Under the pieces are notes generated by a model that was not told the origin of the DNA, did not search any database, and saw nothing but the letters and a program-made list of their open reading frames with translations. A stretch of 51,138 bases of DNA from CAZCTC01 sp964501335 (lineage in GTDB: Bacteria; Chloroflexota; Anaerolineae; B4-G1; SLSP01), in the NCBI GenBank assembly GCA_964501335.1, contig CAZCTC010000057.1, positions 1 to 51,138 on the forward strand, given 5' to 3'. Numbering within the stretch: the first letter of the stretch is position 1; each line of letters begins with the position of its first letter. This document shows, piece after piece, positions 39,414-48,088 of the stretch. Both the position numbers and the translations under genes were made by a program.

Positions 39414-42400
39414 ATGATCGAAGTTCCATCCTTTCTGGAAGAGCTGATCTCGCAGATCCCGGCGGCGCGGCTGGCGATGGCGCTGGGCTATGAATACCTC
39501 ACCCCCGAGGCCGCTTTACGCCTGCGCGGCGGCCGCAAGGACCGGGTGATCCTCGACGGCATCCTCGAACCCTGGCTCGCGCAGCACAACGCCGTCCAGG
39601 CCGGCGGGACGCCGCAGCCCTTCACCCCCGCCAACATCCACGAAGCGTTGCGCCGGCTCAACGACCTGCAGCTCCAGCTCGGCCTCGTCCAGGCCAGCGA
39701 ACAGCTCTACGAGCTGCTCACCCTGGGCACCAGCCTCAAACAGACCGTCGACGGCGACGCCAAAAGCTACAGCCTCCATTACATCGATTGGAACCATCCC
39801 GAGCGCAACGTCTACCACATCACCGAAGAGTTCAGCATCGAAAAGACCGCCAGCAAAGAGACCCGCCGGCCCGACATCATCCTCTTCGTCAACGGCATCC
39901 CCCTGGTCGTCATCGAATGCAAACGCCCGGACCTCAAGAACGGCCGCGACGAAGCGGTCTGGGAAGCTGTCAGCCAGACCATCCGCAATCAAATGCCCGA
40001 TGAAATTCCCCACCTCTTCGCCTACGCCCAACTGCTGCTGGGCGTCAGCGTCAATGAGGCCCGCTACAGCACCACCGGCGCAAAAAAAGATTTCTGGTTC
40101 GTCTGGAAAGAGGCCCTCCCCGAAGCCGAGGTCGCCCGCGCTATCAACACACCGCTCACTCCGGCGCAGGCCCGCGACCTCTACACCTGGCGCGACCACG
40201 CCGCCGGCATCCAGCGCTATTTCCAGGAGTTGGATCAGGCTCCCCGGCTCCCCACGCCCCAGGACTTCACGCTCTACGCCTTGCTGCAACCCGCCCGGCT
40301 GCTCAAATTGATCTACCAGTTCATCCTCTACGACGGCGGCGTCAAAAAGATCGCCCGCTACCAGCAGTTCTTCGCCGTCGAAGAGACCCTCGCCCGCGTC
40401 GCCCACCTCAACGCCGGGGGCGAACGCACCGGCGGCCTCATCTGGCACACCACCGGCAGCGGCAAATCGCTCACCATGGTCATGCTCGCCAAGGCCCTCG
40501 CCCTCCACCCCAACCTGCGCAATCCCCGCATCGTCATCGTCACCGATCGGATCAACCTCGACGATCAGATCTGGCGCACCTTCAAGAACTGCGGCAAGCA
40601 GGTCGAGCGGGCCGATTCGGGCCGGGATCTGGCGAAATTGATCCAGGGACAGGCCGACATCATCACCACCGTCATCGACAAATTCGACAGCGTGGCCCAG
40701 GCCAAAGTCCGCGCCGGCAACGCCGATATCTTCGTCCTGGTCGATGAAAGCCACCGCAGCCAGTACGGCGCCATCCATGCCCAGATGAAGCGCGTCTTCC
40801 CGCACGCCTGCTACATCGGCTTCACCGGCACCCCCCTGCTCAAAAAAGAGAAATCCACCGTCGGCACCTTCGGCGGTTTCATCCATAAATACACCATGCG
40901 CCAGGCCGTCGCCGACGGCGCCGTGGTCCCCCTCTATTATGAAGGACGCATGGCCGAGCTGGGCGTCGAGCAAGCCACCATCGACAGCTGGTTCGAACGC
41001 TACACTGAGGATCTCACCCCCGAACAAAAGGTCGACCTCAAGCGCAAATTCAGCCGCCGCGAAGAAATCAGCCAGGCCGAACAACGGATCAAGCTCATTG
41101 CCTATGACCTGAAAACCCACTACAAACACAACGGCCGCCGCTTCGGCCTCAAAGCCATGCTCGCCACATCCAGCAAAGCCGCCGCCCTGCGCTACAAAAA
41201 GCTCCTGGACGACTTCGGCGACATCCGCTCCCAGGTCGTCATCTCCGCCCCCGACACCCGCGAAGGCAATGAAGAGGTCGATGAATCCCAAACGCCCGAG
41301 CTGCTGAGCTTCTGGAAACAGATCCTGGCCCGCTACGGCACCGACGAAAAGTACAACCGGGAAGTCGTCGCCGACTTCGCCCGCCCCGACGGCGTCGAAC
41401 TGCTGATCGTCGTCGACAAGCTGCTGGTCGGCTTCGACGAGCCCCGCTGCGGCATCCTCTATGTCGATAAATCGCTCAAGGAGCACGCGCTGCTCCAGGC
41501 CATCGCCCGCGTCAACCGGATCCATGTCGACAAACCGCACGGCCTGATCGTCGATTATCGCGGCATGCTGGGCGAACTCAACAGCGCCCTGGAGACCTAC
41601 AACGTCCTGGAAGGTTTCGACTCCGAAGATGTGGCCGGCACCCTGACCGATGTCTCCAAAGCCATCGCCCGACTGCCGCAACTCCAGGCCGATCTCTGGG
41701 ACTGCTTCAAAACCGTGCCCAACAAACTCGATGTCGAGGCACTGCAGCGCTTCCTGGCCCCCGAAGATCTACGGCAGAAATTCTACGAGGCCCTCTCCGC
41801 CTACGCCGGCGCCCTGCGCATCGCCCTCAGCGCCGCCCTCTTCTATGAAAAGACGCCCGAGGCCCAGATCGACCAGTACAAACGGGATCTCAACTTCTTC
41901 CACAATTTGCGGGCCTCCGTGGCCCGCCGTTACGGCGAAGTGATCGACTACGCCGACTACGAGCGGCGCATCCGCAAACTGCTCGATGAACACATCCGGT
42001 CGGCGGAGATCGTCGAGATCACGCCGCCGGTCGACATCTTCCAGTCCGAAGCCTTCCAGGCCGAAGTGGACCGCCTGACCACGCCCGCCTCCAAAGCCGA
42101 CACCATCACTCATCAGATGAAGCGCACAGCCAGCGCAAAGATGGACGAAGACCCCGCCTTCTACAAGAAGTTCTCCAAACTGATCGAAGAGACCATCGAA
42201 GCCTATCGCCAGGGCCGCCTCGACGACCTGGAATATCTGGAGAAGAGCCAGGAGCTGCTCAAAGCCTTCCAGAGCGGCCACGACGCCGGCCGCCCCGCTC
42301 AACTCAACGGCTACCGTCACGCCGGCGCCTACTACGGCATCCTGCAAGAACAACTCGGCACCTACAACCTCACCTCCGGGCAAAAAATCAGCCCGGACCT

Positions 42401-42617
42401 CGTCGCCGAAATCGCCATCCAGGCCGAAGCGCTCATCGAACAGGGCAAAGTGCGCGACTGGACCACCAACCTCGACGTGCAAAAGCGGATCAAGCGCACC
42501 CTCGACGACTACCTCTACGACATCAAACGCCGCCACGGCATCCCTCTCACCGAAGGGGATCTCGATGTCATCCTCGACAACCTCGTCGAAGTCGCCAAAC
42601 AACGCGAGCGGGCATAG
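39414..42617 (+). CDS. hsdR: Type I restriction enzyme R subunit (EcoR124/HSDR_N type)
   Basis: The 1067-residue motor-nuclease subunit of system 2 has PDIILFVNGIPLVVIECK (D154, E168, K170) as the nuclease active site. The helicase core shows TTGSGKS with the Walker A Gly near 348, DESHRS near 444 and FTGTPLL near 475; the later SF2 motifs include LLIVVDKLLVGFDEP and AIARVNRI. The C-terminal third is a helical domain that binds the methylase. The start ATG has AGGAGG 4 bases upstream. It is separated from hsdM-2/hsdS-2 by repeats and two membrane genes, so it may be transcribed independently. The frame looks intact. Confidence 0.94.
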   Translation: MIEVPSFLEELISQIPAARLAMALGYEYLTPEAALRLRGGRKDRVILDGILEPWLAQHNAVQAGGTPQPFTPANIHEALRRLNDLQLQLGLVQASEQLYELLTLGTSLKQTVDGDAKSYSLHYIDWNHPERNVYHITEEFSIEKTASKETRRPDIILFVNGIPLVVIECKRPDLKNGRDEAVWEAVSQTIRNQMPDEIPHLFAYAQLLLGVSVNEARYSTTGAKKDFWFVWKEALPEAEVARAINTPLTPAQARDLYTWRDHAAGIQRYFQELDQAPRLPTPQDFTLYALLQPARLLKLIYQFILYDGGVKKIARYQQFFAVEETLARVAHLNAGGERTGGLIWHTTGSGKSLTMVMLAKALALHPNLRNPRIVIVTDRINLDDQIWRTFKNCGKQVERADSGRDLAKLIQGQADIITTVIDKFDSVAQAKVRAGNADIFVLVDESHRSQYGAIHAQMKRVFPHACYIGFTGTPLLKKEKSTVGTFGGFIHKYTMRQAVADGAVVPLYYEGRMAELGVEQATIDSWFERYTEDLTPEQKVDLKRKFSRREEISQAEQRIKLIAYDLKTHYKHNGRRFGLKAMLATSSKAAALRYKKLLDDFGDIRSQVVISAPDTREGNEEVDESQTPELLSFWKQILARYGTDEKYNREVVADFARPDGVELLIVVDKLLVGFDEPRCGILYVDKSLKEHALLQAIARVNRIHVDKPHGLIVDYRGMLGELNSALETYNVLEGFDSEDVAGTLTDVSKAIARLPQLQADLWDCFKTVPNKLDVEALQRFLAPEDLRQKFYEALSAYAGALRIALSAALFYEKTPEAQIDQYKRDLNFFHNLRASVARRYGEVIDYADYERRIRKLLDEHIRSAEIVEITPPVDIFQSEAFQAEVDRLTTPASKADTITHQMKRTASAKMDEDPAFYKKFSKLIEETIEAYRQGRLDDLEYLEKSQELLKAFQSGHDAGRPAQLNGYRHAGAYYGILQEQLGTYNLTSGQKISPDLVAEIAIQAEALIEQGKVRDWTTNLDVQKRIKRTLDDYLYDIKRRHGIPLTEGDLDVILDNLVEVAKQRERA

Positions 42618-42644
42618 AATGGGGGAATGGAAGACTGGAAGATG

Positions 42645-42725
42645 GAAGATTGTAAAAAAAGCCTATATTTTGGGCGGCTTTCTGAAGCCGCCCAAAATAT
42701 CCTTATAAAAAACTCCCCCCTCTTC
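42645..42725. repeat. Hairpin element after hsdR-2
   Basis: ATATTTTGGGCGGCTT (42653-42668) pairs with AAGCCGCCCAAAATAT after a 5-base loop, followed by CCTTATAAAAAACTCCCCCC. It may act as terminator of hsdR-2. A CCCCGCTCGCGGGG palindrome follows near 42728. Confidence 0.78.
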
Positions 42726-42772
42726 CCCCGCTCGCGGGGGAAGAGGGGGGCTGGGGGGGTGATGAGGGCCAT

Positions 42773-43486
42773 ATGACAACCCATACTCTACACTACGGCA
42801 CCACCACCATCCAATACGAACTCACCTACGCCCAACGCAAAACCCTGGGCATCACCGTCCATCCCGATCGGAGCGTCACCGTCGCCGCACCGATCGGCAG
42901 CGCCCTGCCGCAAATCGAAACCCTGCTCCAGCGCCGCGCCGGCTGGATCGCCGAGCAGCTCGCCCAGCTCGAAACCGCCCCGCTGCCGCCCCCGCCCCGC
43001 CAATACATCAGCGGCGAAAGCTACTGGTATCTCGGCCAGACCTACCGGCTCAAAATCGAAGAACACCACCAGGAAACCGTGCGCCTCACCCGGGGCTACC
43101 TCTACGTCCACCGGCTCGATCCCCAGAATCGCGCCGGCGTCAAAGCGCAGCTCGACCGCTGGTACGATCAACAGGCCGAACGGATCTTCCATCTGCGGCT
43201 CAAAGCCTGCTGTCCCCGCGTCGAACACCTGGGCATCGCCTGCCCCACCCACCTGACCCTCCGCACCATGAAGACCCGCTGGGGCAGCTGCACCCCGCCC
43301 GACAAAATCACCCTCAACCTGCGCCTCATCCAGGCCCCCCTCGACGCCATCGATTACGTCATCCTCCACGAACTCTGCCACCTCAAAGAGCCTTCCCACA
43401 GCCCCCGCTTCTACGCCCTCCTGGATCGCGTCCTGCCCGACTGGAAAGCGCGCAAGCAGGCGCTCAATGCATTGGAGATTGGGTGA
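42773..43486 (+). CDS. YgjP-like (DUF45/M48-type) metallopeptidase
   Basis: The 237-residue protein belongs to the YgjP/WLM-like family often found next to type I R subunits. It has TVAAPIGSALPQIETLLQRR in the N-terminal half, RWGSCTPPDKITLNLRL near 168-184, and the zinc motif HELCHLKEPSHSPRFY (H199, E200, H203, with the third His further on). Its role beside hsdR is unknown; regulated proteolysis of HsdR to prevent self-restriction is one idea (inference). It starts at ATG 42773, 155 bases after hsdR. Confidence 0.87.
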   Translation: MTTHTLHYGTTTIQYELTYAQRKTLGITVHPDRSVTVAAPIGSALPQIETLLQRRAGWIAEQLAQLETAPLPPPPRQYISGESYWYLGQTYRLKIEEHHQETVRLTRGYLYVHRLDPQNRAGVKAQLDRWYDQQAERIFHLRLKACCPRVEHLGIACPTHLTLRTMKTRWGSCTPPDKITLNLRLIQAPLDAIDYVILHELCHLKEPSHSPRFYALLDRVLPDWKARKQALNALEIG

Positions 43487-43612
43487 TTGAAGCATTAAAA
43501 CATGGAATCACGGTTCCCCCTGCCCTCAAGCCGGGCCGGCGTCTGGAAAGAGCGAGGCAGGAAGGAAACAGGCCCCAAATCAAGAAAAACCACTGAGGAT
43601 GAATGTACTATC

Positions 43613-43942
43613 ATGGCAACTAAAAAGCAGCAAAACATAGACGATTTCAATCGTAGCCTGGAACGATTGCAAAAGGCCGATTTGAATGAAACCACCTATC
43701 AACAGGAAATTAACCAGTTGATAAAAGAAGGTGTGCCCCTGCGCGATGCCAGAAACATCGTTCTTTCTGCATTAAAAAGAGTGCGTGAAGAACGTAAATC
43801 CCAAAATCGCGCCACAAAGCTGAACAACATATGCATTAACATTTCCGTGTCTCGAGAAGATTGGGAATGGTTGAAATCGCATGGGGGGGAATCCAAAGGA
43901 GTACACCATGCCATCGCTCTGGCACGCACCCTGGGAAATTAG
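43613..43942 (+). CDS. Small RHH-like protein
   Basis: From ATG 43613 (GAGGAT upstream) the frame gives 109 residues. The N-terminal part is helical (DDFNRSLERLQKADLNE, YQQEINQLIKEGVPLRD). The C-terminal part, ICINISVSREDWEWLKSHGG then ESKGVHHAIALARTL, has the strand-helix-helix look of a ribbon-helix-helix domain, which could bind DNA or a partner. A longer upstream frame is improbable. Three bases after its stop a recombinase scar begins. Confidence 0.6.
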   Translation: MATKKQQNIDDFNRSLERLQKADLNETTYQQEINQLIKEGVPLRDARNIVLSALKRVREERKSQNRATKLNNICINISVSREDWEWLKSHGGESKGVHHAIALARTLGN

Positions 43943-43946
43943 GCCC

Positions 43947-44055
43947 TCCTACTCCACCGCCTTGACCATCTCCTGGATCCGATCTGCATCCGAATGCAGA
44001 GACGGATTCAACAACAACCGCCGGCAGCCGGGATTCTGGCTGTCGGCGTATAAAA
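43947..44055. pseudogene. Scar of a recombinase module (both ends, no middle)
   Basis: CTACTCCACCGCCTTGACCATC at 43951-43972 matches the 3' end of the recombinase gene (11145-11176). About 30 bases later ATTCAACAACAACCGCCGGC and the following hairpin (44020-44047) match 12892-12950, which lies past the other side of that recombinase and the 12.3-kb gene. The two segments keep the same order and orientation as at 11.1-12.9 kb. Confidence 0.65.
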
Positions 44056-44336
44056 AAGGTGAACCTCTTCCCCAAGTCATTGCAGTAGAAATCCCGGAAC
44101 AGTTGATGGGATTGGCTACACCACGTTTTAATCCGGGGAACTACGCCATTCTTTCGCTTGATAAAGAAGCTTTATCATATACCATAGCATGGGGAGTTGT
44201 TGATAAAAAATCTATATCCAACCAATCGGTGGACAAGGGCTACTTCTACCCGCCCACATATTTGCGGGTGGATCACGCAGTTATCAAAAGTCCAAAAGTC
44301 GCCATTTCTGGTAAGCATACGTTGATGAACATGTAA
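44056..44336 (+). pseudogene. Possible gene fragment, unknown
   Basis: The open frame gives VIAVEIPEQLMGLATPRFNP, then LDKEALSYTIAWGVVDKKSI and VDHAVIKSPKVAISGKHTLM. The composition is protein-like, but there is no start codon with a ribosome site in the unique part, and upstream DNA is the recombinase scar. It may be the 3' part of a gene cut by that scar. Weakly supported. Confidence 0.35.
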
Positions 44337-44342
44337 ATCGCA

Positions 44343-44459
44343 TAAAGCCCATCTTTTCGGCGGCTTTCTGAAGCCGCCGAAAAGATGAATAAAAAAACTC
44401 TCTCTCCCTGCTTCGCACCGCACGGCGCTTTATACCGGGGAAGCATCTATGGCGGGACG
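44343..44459. repeat. Hairpin element with CTCTCTC and GCGGGACG tail
   Basis: CATCTTTTCGGCGGCTT pairs with AAGCCGCCGAAAAGATG (44351-44388). Then come AATAAAAAAACTCTCTCTCC, CTGCTTCGCACCGC and finally GGCGGGACGTTAAAC. This full-length form defines the element: hairpin, A-rich stretch, CTCTC, GC-rich part, GCGGGACG. Similar parts follow the genes at 47.5, 49.8 and 50.8 kb. Confidence 0.82.
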
Positions 44460-44744
44460 TTAAACAAGCTCCTGCTGTTCCAGCCAATAGATGCCGTCAT
44501 GATGCCCCACCAGACAGGCGGACATCCCCGGCAGAAAAACCTCCAGATCGCCGCCCGGTTGATGCCCCTTTTCCATAGCAGTCAAAACAAACTCCCGGAG
44601 GGCCTCCACCGTCATCTCACTGGACCGGCGAATCTCGACCCGGTTCTTATAACGAATCCGCGTAACCACAACCAATGCGTCAGGAGAAAAGCGGGCCAAA
44701 AGCTCCTCCAACTGCTCTTGCGAAAGGACGGGGATCTTACTCAT
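44460..44744 (-). CDS. Hypothetical 94-residue protein
   Basis: The start ATG 44744 has an excellent AAGGAG 10 bases upstream; a TTG start at 44792 is less likely. The sequence has SQEQLEELLARFSPDALVVV, RYKNRVEIRRSSEMTVEALR and GMSACLVGHHDGIYWLEQQ, an alpha/beta pattern without known motif. It lies 55 bases downstream of the PAS-STAS gene on the same strand and may be a partner of that regulator. Confidence 0.6.
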   Translation of the reverse strand: MSKIPVLSQEQLEELLARFSPDALVVVTRIRYKNRVEIRRSSEMTVEALREFVLTAMEKGHQPGGDLEVFLPGMSACLVGHHDGIYWLEQQELV

Positions 44745-44799
44745 CCGCAGATTCTCCTTCCCACCATCGGGAATCGTCAATATCACGCTCAAATACCCT

Positions 44800-46188
44800 T
44801 TAATTCTTTCTTGTCAGATTGTATCCCAGACTGTTCAAAGCCGCACCCAACCCGGTTTGCAGGCTGCGCAGAGTTTCGAGCGCGCTCCAATCAATGCCCA
44901 AATCGACCACCGTCTCAGCCACAGCATCCGAAACTCCCGTAATGATCGTGCGGGTTCCCTTAAGTTGCGCGGCCTGGATCATCCGATTTAGATAATTGGC
45001 CACCTCGCTGTCGATAACACTGACGCCCGTAATATCGACAATGACGACCCGGGCTTCATATTCGGCAATTCCCGTTAAAAGCGTGCGCATCAGATCTCGC
45101 GCCCGTTGTTTATCAATAACGCCGATTAAAGGCATCACAATAATGCCTTCCATCACCGGAATAATAGGAGTTGAAAGTTCCTGAATAAGCTGTTGCTGAA
45201 CCGCGATGAGATTTTCTTGCCGTTGCTCTCGTTGCAGCTGTTCCTCTGCCCGTTTTTGCTCCGTAATATTGGTCACAGTGACAATAAAACCGTCGTTTTC
45301 ACCCTGGGATTTGATCTCCCCCACGCGAATGCTGTAAGCCAGGTCGGCAGTGACCGCCTCATATTCGACCATCTGCTGTTTTTCTATCGCCTTTGCTTTG
45401 GCACTTTCAAAAAGTTCAAAAGATTCCGGAAAGAACCTTTCAACTAAAGATTGACCAACCACCGATTGACCTTCGCGGTCATGGTTGAAATAACGAATCA
45501 TCCCCTGGGGATCGATATTAAAGATCATGTCGGGAGATGCATCCAGGATTAAACTCAACTGAGCCTCCGAGGCCGCCACAGTCGCCGAAAGTTTTTGCGT
45601 GCTTTCAAAAGCCTCCTGGAGAACGGCACGACGTTCTTTTTCCACCACATTGCGGTAATAAACAAAGATCAAGAGCGACAGCTCTACAATGATCATGAGT
45701 CGGAAATACCAGTCATGGGTGGCCAAAGGAGCAAAGCCCAAAACAAAAAAGAGGATCATAATGAATACGTTGGCGCCGGAAAGAACGGCGACCCATTGAA
45801 GGTTTAAGAAAATGCCGGCCAGCAAAATAGGAAGTAGTCCAAATAAGAAATTATAGGGTTCCCCGCCGCTTAAAAAAGGAGCTGCGTGAATAACCAGAAA
45901 GGCCAATCCGATTATTATAGAGGAACAGATCTGATAGTAAGGCGTCCGGCTTCCAATATAAAGTCCGATTATAATAATCCCGACCACCAGCGAAAGCAAT
46001 AATTGTGTGATGGAGGTTCCCGGAACTGATAAGAATTCAGAAGCCCTGACAGCCACCATCCAGGCAATGACGAAAATAAAAACAATCAAAATGGCCGATA
46101 AAAGGCTGGCCTGTCGGCGCTGCTCCGGATTTGTAATGGCAGAAGCCGGTTCAATAATCTTGTAAAAAAGGCTCAGTATAGAGTTCAT
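44800..46188 (-). CDS. Membrane PAS-STAS sensor (RsbR-like)
   Basis: The 462-residue protein starts at ATG 46188 with AGGAG upstream. About six TM helices occupy residues 28-180, followed by a linker, a PAS domain (about 213-310, SLILDASPDMIFNIDPQGMI then TVTNITEQKRAEE) and a coiled coil. The STAS domain begins LSTPIIPVMEGIIVMPLIGV and contains VDITGVSVIDSEVANYLNRM. It is a paralogue of the 24248 protein in the STAS part but with a membrane-PAS sensor instead of PocR. Stressosome-type signalling by Ser/Thr phosphorylation is inferred; no cognate kinase is in the window. Confidence 0.88.
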   Translation of the reverse strand: MNSILSLFYKIIEPASAITNPEQRRQASLLSAILIVFIFVIAWMVAVRASEFLSVPGTSITQLLLSLVVGIIIIGLYIGSRTPYYQICSSIIIGLAFLVIHAAPFLSGGEPYNFLFGLLPILLAGIFLNLQWVAVLSGANVFIMILFFVLGFAPLATHDWYFRLMIIVELSLLIFVYYRNVVEKERRAVLQEAFESTQKLSATVAASEAQLSLILDASPDMIFNIDPQGMIRYFNHDREGQSVVGQSLVERFFPESFELFESAKAKAIEKQQMVEYEAVTADLAYSIRVGEIKSQGENDGFIVTVTNITEQKRAEEQLQREQRQENLIAVQQQLIQELSTPIIPVMEGIIVMPLIGVIDKQRARDLMRTLLTGIAEYEARVVIVDITGVSVIDSEVANYLNRMIQAAQLKGTRTIITGVSDAVAETVVDLGIDWSALETLRSLQTGLGAALNSLGYNLTRKN

Positions 46189-46330
46189 GGTGAGCTCCTG
46201 ATTATGTATACGGGTAAGTTTTTCTATAAAACGCCACTCCCGGCATTAGTGTAGCATAAGACTCATAAAACCTCAATTTTGAACCCGCCGCTGCCTCACT
46301 TTACTATGAAAGCAGCCCTCTTGATTCGAG

Positions 46331-46432
46331 CCCTATCCTTTCCGGCAAAAATAACACTTGATGATACAATCACATTGCAACCAGCCGGCACTCTCCAGAG
46401 GAGGTCTCATGGCCGTCAAAATCCATCCCTAA
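46331..46432 (+). promoter_or_regulatory. Promoter block and seven-codon leader before the GNAT gene
   Basis: TATCCTTTCCGGC, AAAAATAACAC and the extended -10 TGATACAAT (46372-46380) match the block before hsdR-1. AGAGGAGG is followed by ATG at 46409 opening a mini-frame MAVKIHP and stop (46409-46432), 13 bases before the GNAT start. It is either a leader peptide or the stump of a gene that formerly used this promoter. Upstream (46189-46330) is AT-rich with no gene. Confidence 0.5.
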
Positions 46433-46445
46433 GTTCAGGCACCCC

Positions 46446-47228
46446 ATGAATTTCTACAATTATTTACTCTCCACCTATTGCGAGGATCCATGCCGCGTTT
46501 TGCCCAATGCCTTCTGGAAAACAGCGGCACGACTTGAAGAGCTGCAAACATCTTTCCAGGTCGAAAATGACCGGGTTGTCCACCTCGAAGTCGGTACGGA
46601 AAACAGCCTGCTGACCTATTGGACCCTGGATCGGAAACCCTCCCCCGATTTTCCTCCGTCATACCAACGCCTGGACATGCTCGTACTGCACCAGGATTAC
46701 CTGCCGGCCTTTCCCGTTCAGCACTATCCCGTCCAAACCCCCTATTTCCGGCTGATCCACCCTGGAACAGAAAACGAAATCCCCCTCTCCATTCCCACCG
46801 GTTTTGATATCATTGAAGTCAACGGCCGGCAGGAATGCGCACAGGTAGCCCACTTCATCGGACAATGTTATCAAGACATCCAGCCCACCCCCGATGCCGT
46901 ACTCAGTTGGCGTAGCCACCCGACCTTCGATCCCGAACTATGGATCTGGCTGGTCGATCGCGCCACAGGACTTCCGGCCGGATTAGGAATCGCTGAAATC
47001 GATACCACCGTCTCCGAAGGCTCGCTGGAATGGATCCAGCTGCTGCCCTCCTATCAAGGCAAAGGCCTCGGCAAAACCATCGTACAGGAATTGCTCTCTC
47101 GCCTGAGAAAACGGGTAAAATTCACCACCGTAGCAGGAGAAGTCAACAACATCACCCATCCGGAAGCCCTCTATCGAAACTGCGGATTCAAAGGCCACGA
47201 TATCTGGTGGGTGTTGAGCAAAGCGTAA
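46446..47228 (+). CDS. GNAT-family N-acetyltransferase
   Basis: The 260-residue protein carries the acetyl-CoA-binding motif LEWIQLLPSYQGKGLGKTIV (about 194-213, Q-x-x-G-x-G form) and the late YRNCGFKGHDIWWV (motif B, NCGF). The N-terminal half (residues 1-115) has no recognised domain and may be substrate-binding. The ATG at 46446 lacks a good ribosome site of its own; translation may be coupled to the upstream seven-codon frame. The substrate is unknown. Confidence 0.83.
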   Translation: MNFYNYLLSTYCEDPCRVLPNAFWKTAARLEELQTSFQVENDRVVHLEVGTENSLLTYWTLDRKPSPDFPPSYQRLDMLVLHQDYLPAFPVQHYPVQTPYFRLIHPGTENEIPLSIPTGFDIIEVNGRQECAQVAHFIGQCYQDIQPTPDAVLSWRSHPTFDPELWIWLVDRATGLPAGLGIAEIDTTVSEGSLEWIQLLPSYQGKGLGKTIVQELLSRLRKRVKFTTVAGEVNNITHPEALYRNCGFKGHDIWWVLSKA

Positions 47229-47237
47229 AGGCACCCC

Positions 47238-47521
47238 TTGAACCACAACCCCCTACTACACCGGATCGATCAGGCCGAACGCGAAGGCTGGACTGTGCTG
47301 GATTTAACAGGACAAAACATCAAAGAATTGCCTGAGGAGATAGGAAAGCTCACCCGGCTCAACAAACTCGACCTCGGCAGTAGAACCGACGCAGAAACCG
47401 GCCGCTTTTCCTTTAATCACCTGAAAACCTTACCGGAATCTCTCAAACAATTGACCCGGTTGGAATGCCTCATTCTCCGCGGCAATAAATTAGAAACCCT
47501 GCCCGACTGGCTAAAAAAAAC
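47238..47521 (+). pseudogene. Leucine-rich-repeat gene, truncated by a hairpin element
   Basis: From TTG 47238 the frame reads LLHRIDQAEREGWTVLDLTG, then IKELPEEIGKLTRLNKLDLG, then LKTLPESLKQLTRLECLILR and LETLPDWLKK. These are three bacterial LRR units of the LPxxIxxLTxLxxLxL type, as at the start of Roco/COR GTPase-like proteins. At about 47520 a hairpin element cuts it and the frame ends at 47543 with MFSAAF encoded by the element. The start lies 9 bases after the GNAT stop. Confidence 0.72.
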
Positions 47522-47630
47522 TATGTTTTCGGCGGCTTTCTGAAGCCGCCGAAAACATAAACAAAAAACTCTCTCCCCCCTCCTGCGCGGCGTATCTGAC
47601 CGGAAAAGATCATTTGCGGGACGCTACAGA
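47519..47630. repeat. Hairpin element inside the LRR remnant
   Basis: TATGTTTTCGGCGGCTT pairs with AAGCCGCCGAAAACATA (47521-47559), followed by AACAAAAAACTCTCTC, CGGCGTATC and TTGCGGGACGCTA. It is collinear with 44343-44459. Confidence 0.82.
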
Positions 47631-47714
47631 TCAACTCAGGATAATTGTCACTGGCAAAAAAGTTAATTTGCCTTTATACTACATACATTATTCTGCATAT
47701 TCAACCCGGTGCAT

Positions 47715-48074
47715 ATGGACTCAAACAACTACATCCTGATCGCTGCACGATTTCAATTGCTTTCCCATCCCGGCCGGCTCCACATCCTCGACGAATTGCG
47801 CCGTGCGCCGGCCTGCGTCTGCCATCTCCAGGCAGTCTTGAAACGTCCCCAGGTCTACATCTCTCAACAACTGCGCCTGCTGCGCGAAGCCGGCGTCGTA
47901 GAAGCCCGGCAGCAAGGATTGAACACCTATTACCATTTCAACCAACCCGAATCGCTGACCTTGCTGGAAACGGTCTGCGGCCCGGCGGGCCCCCGTACAG
48001 CACCCCCAAATTGCCCCTGCCCCCAATGTCGGGCGGAACGCAGCGGAGAAACCGCCGACGTTTGCTGTGATTAG
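47715..48074 (+). CDS. ArsR-family metalloregulator
   Basis: The 119-residue winged-helix repressor (a GTG at 47709 would add two residues) has SHPGRLHILDELRRAPACVC, the recognition helix region RPQVYISQQLRLLREAGVVE and the wing ARQQGLNTYYHF. A Cys-rich tail, NCPCPQCRAE then ADVCCD, together with the cysteines of ACVC, could bind a soft metal or sense thiol oxidation. It is 14 bases upstream of the DUF5714 gene and likely represses the whole cluster to 50760. Confidence 0.86.
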   Translation: MDSNNYILIAARFQLLSHPGRLHILDELRRAPACVCHLQAVLKRPQVYISQQLRLLREAGVVEARQQGLNTYYHFNQPESLTLLETVCGPAGPRTAPPNCPCPQCRAERSGETADVCCD

Positions 48075-48088
48075 AAAGGCACATCCCC

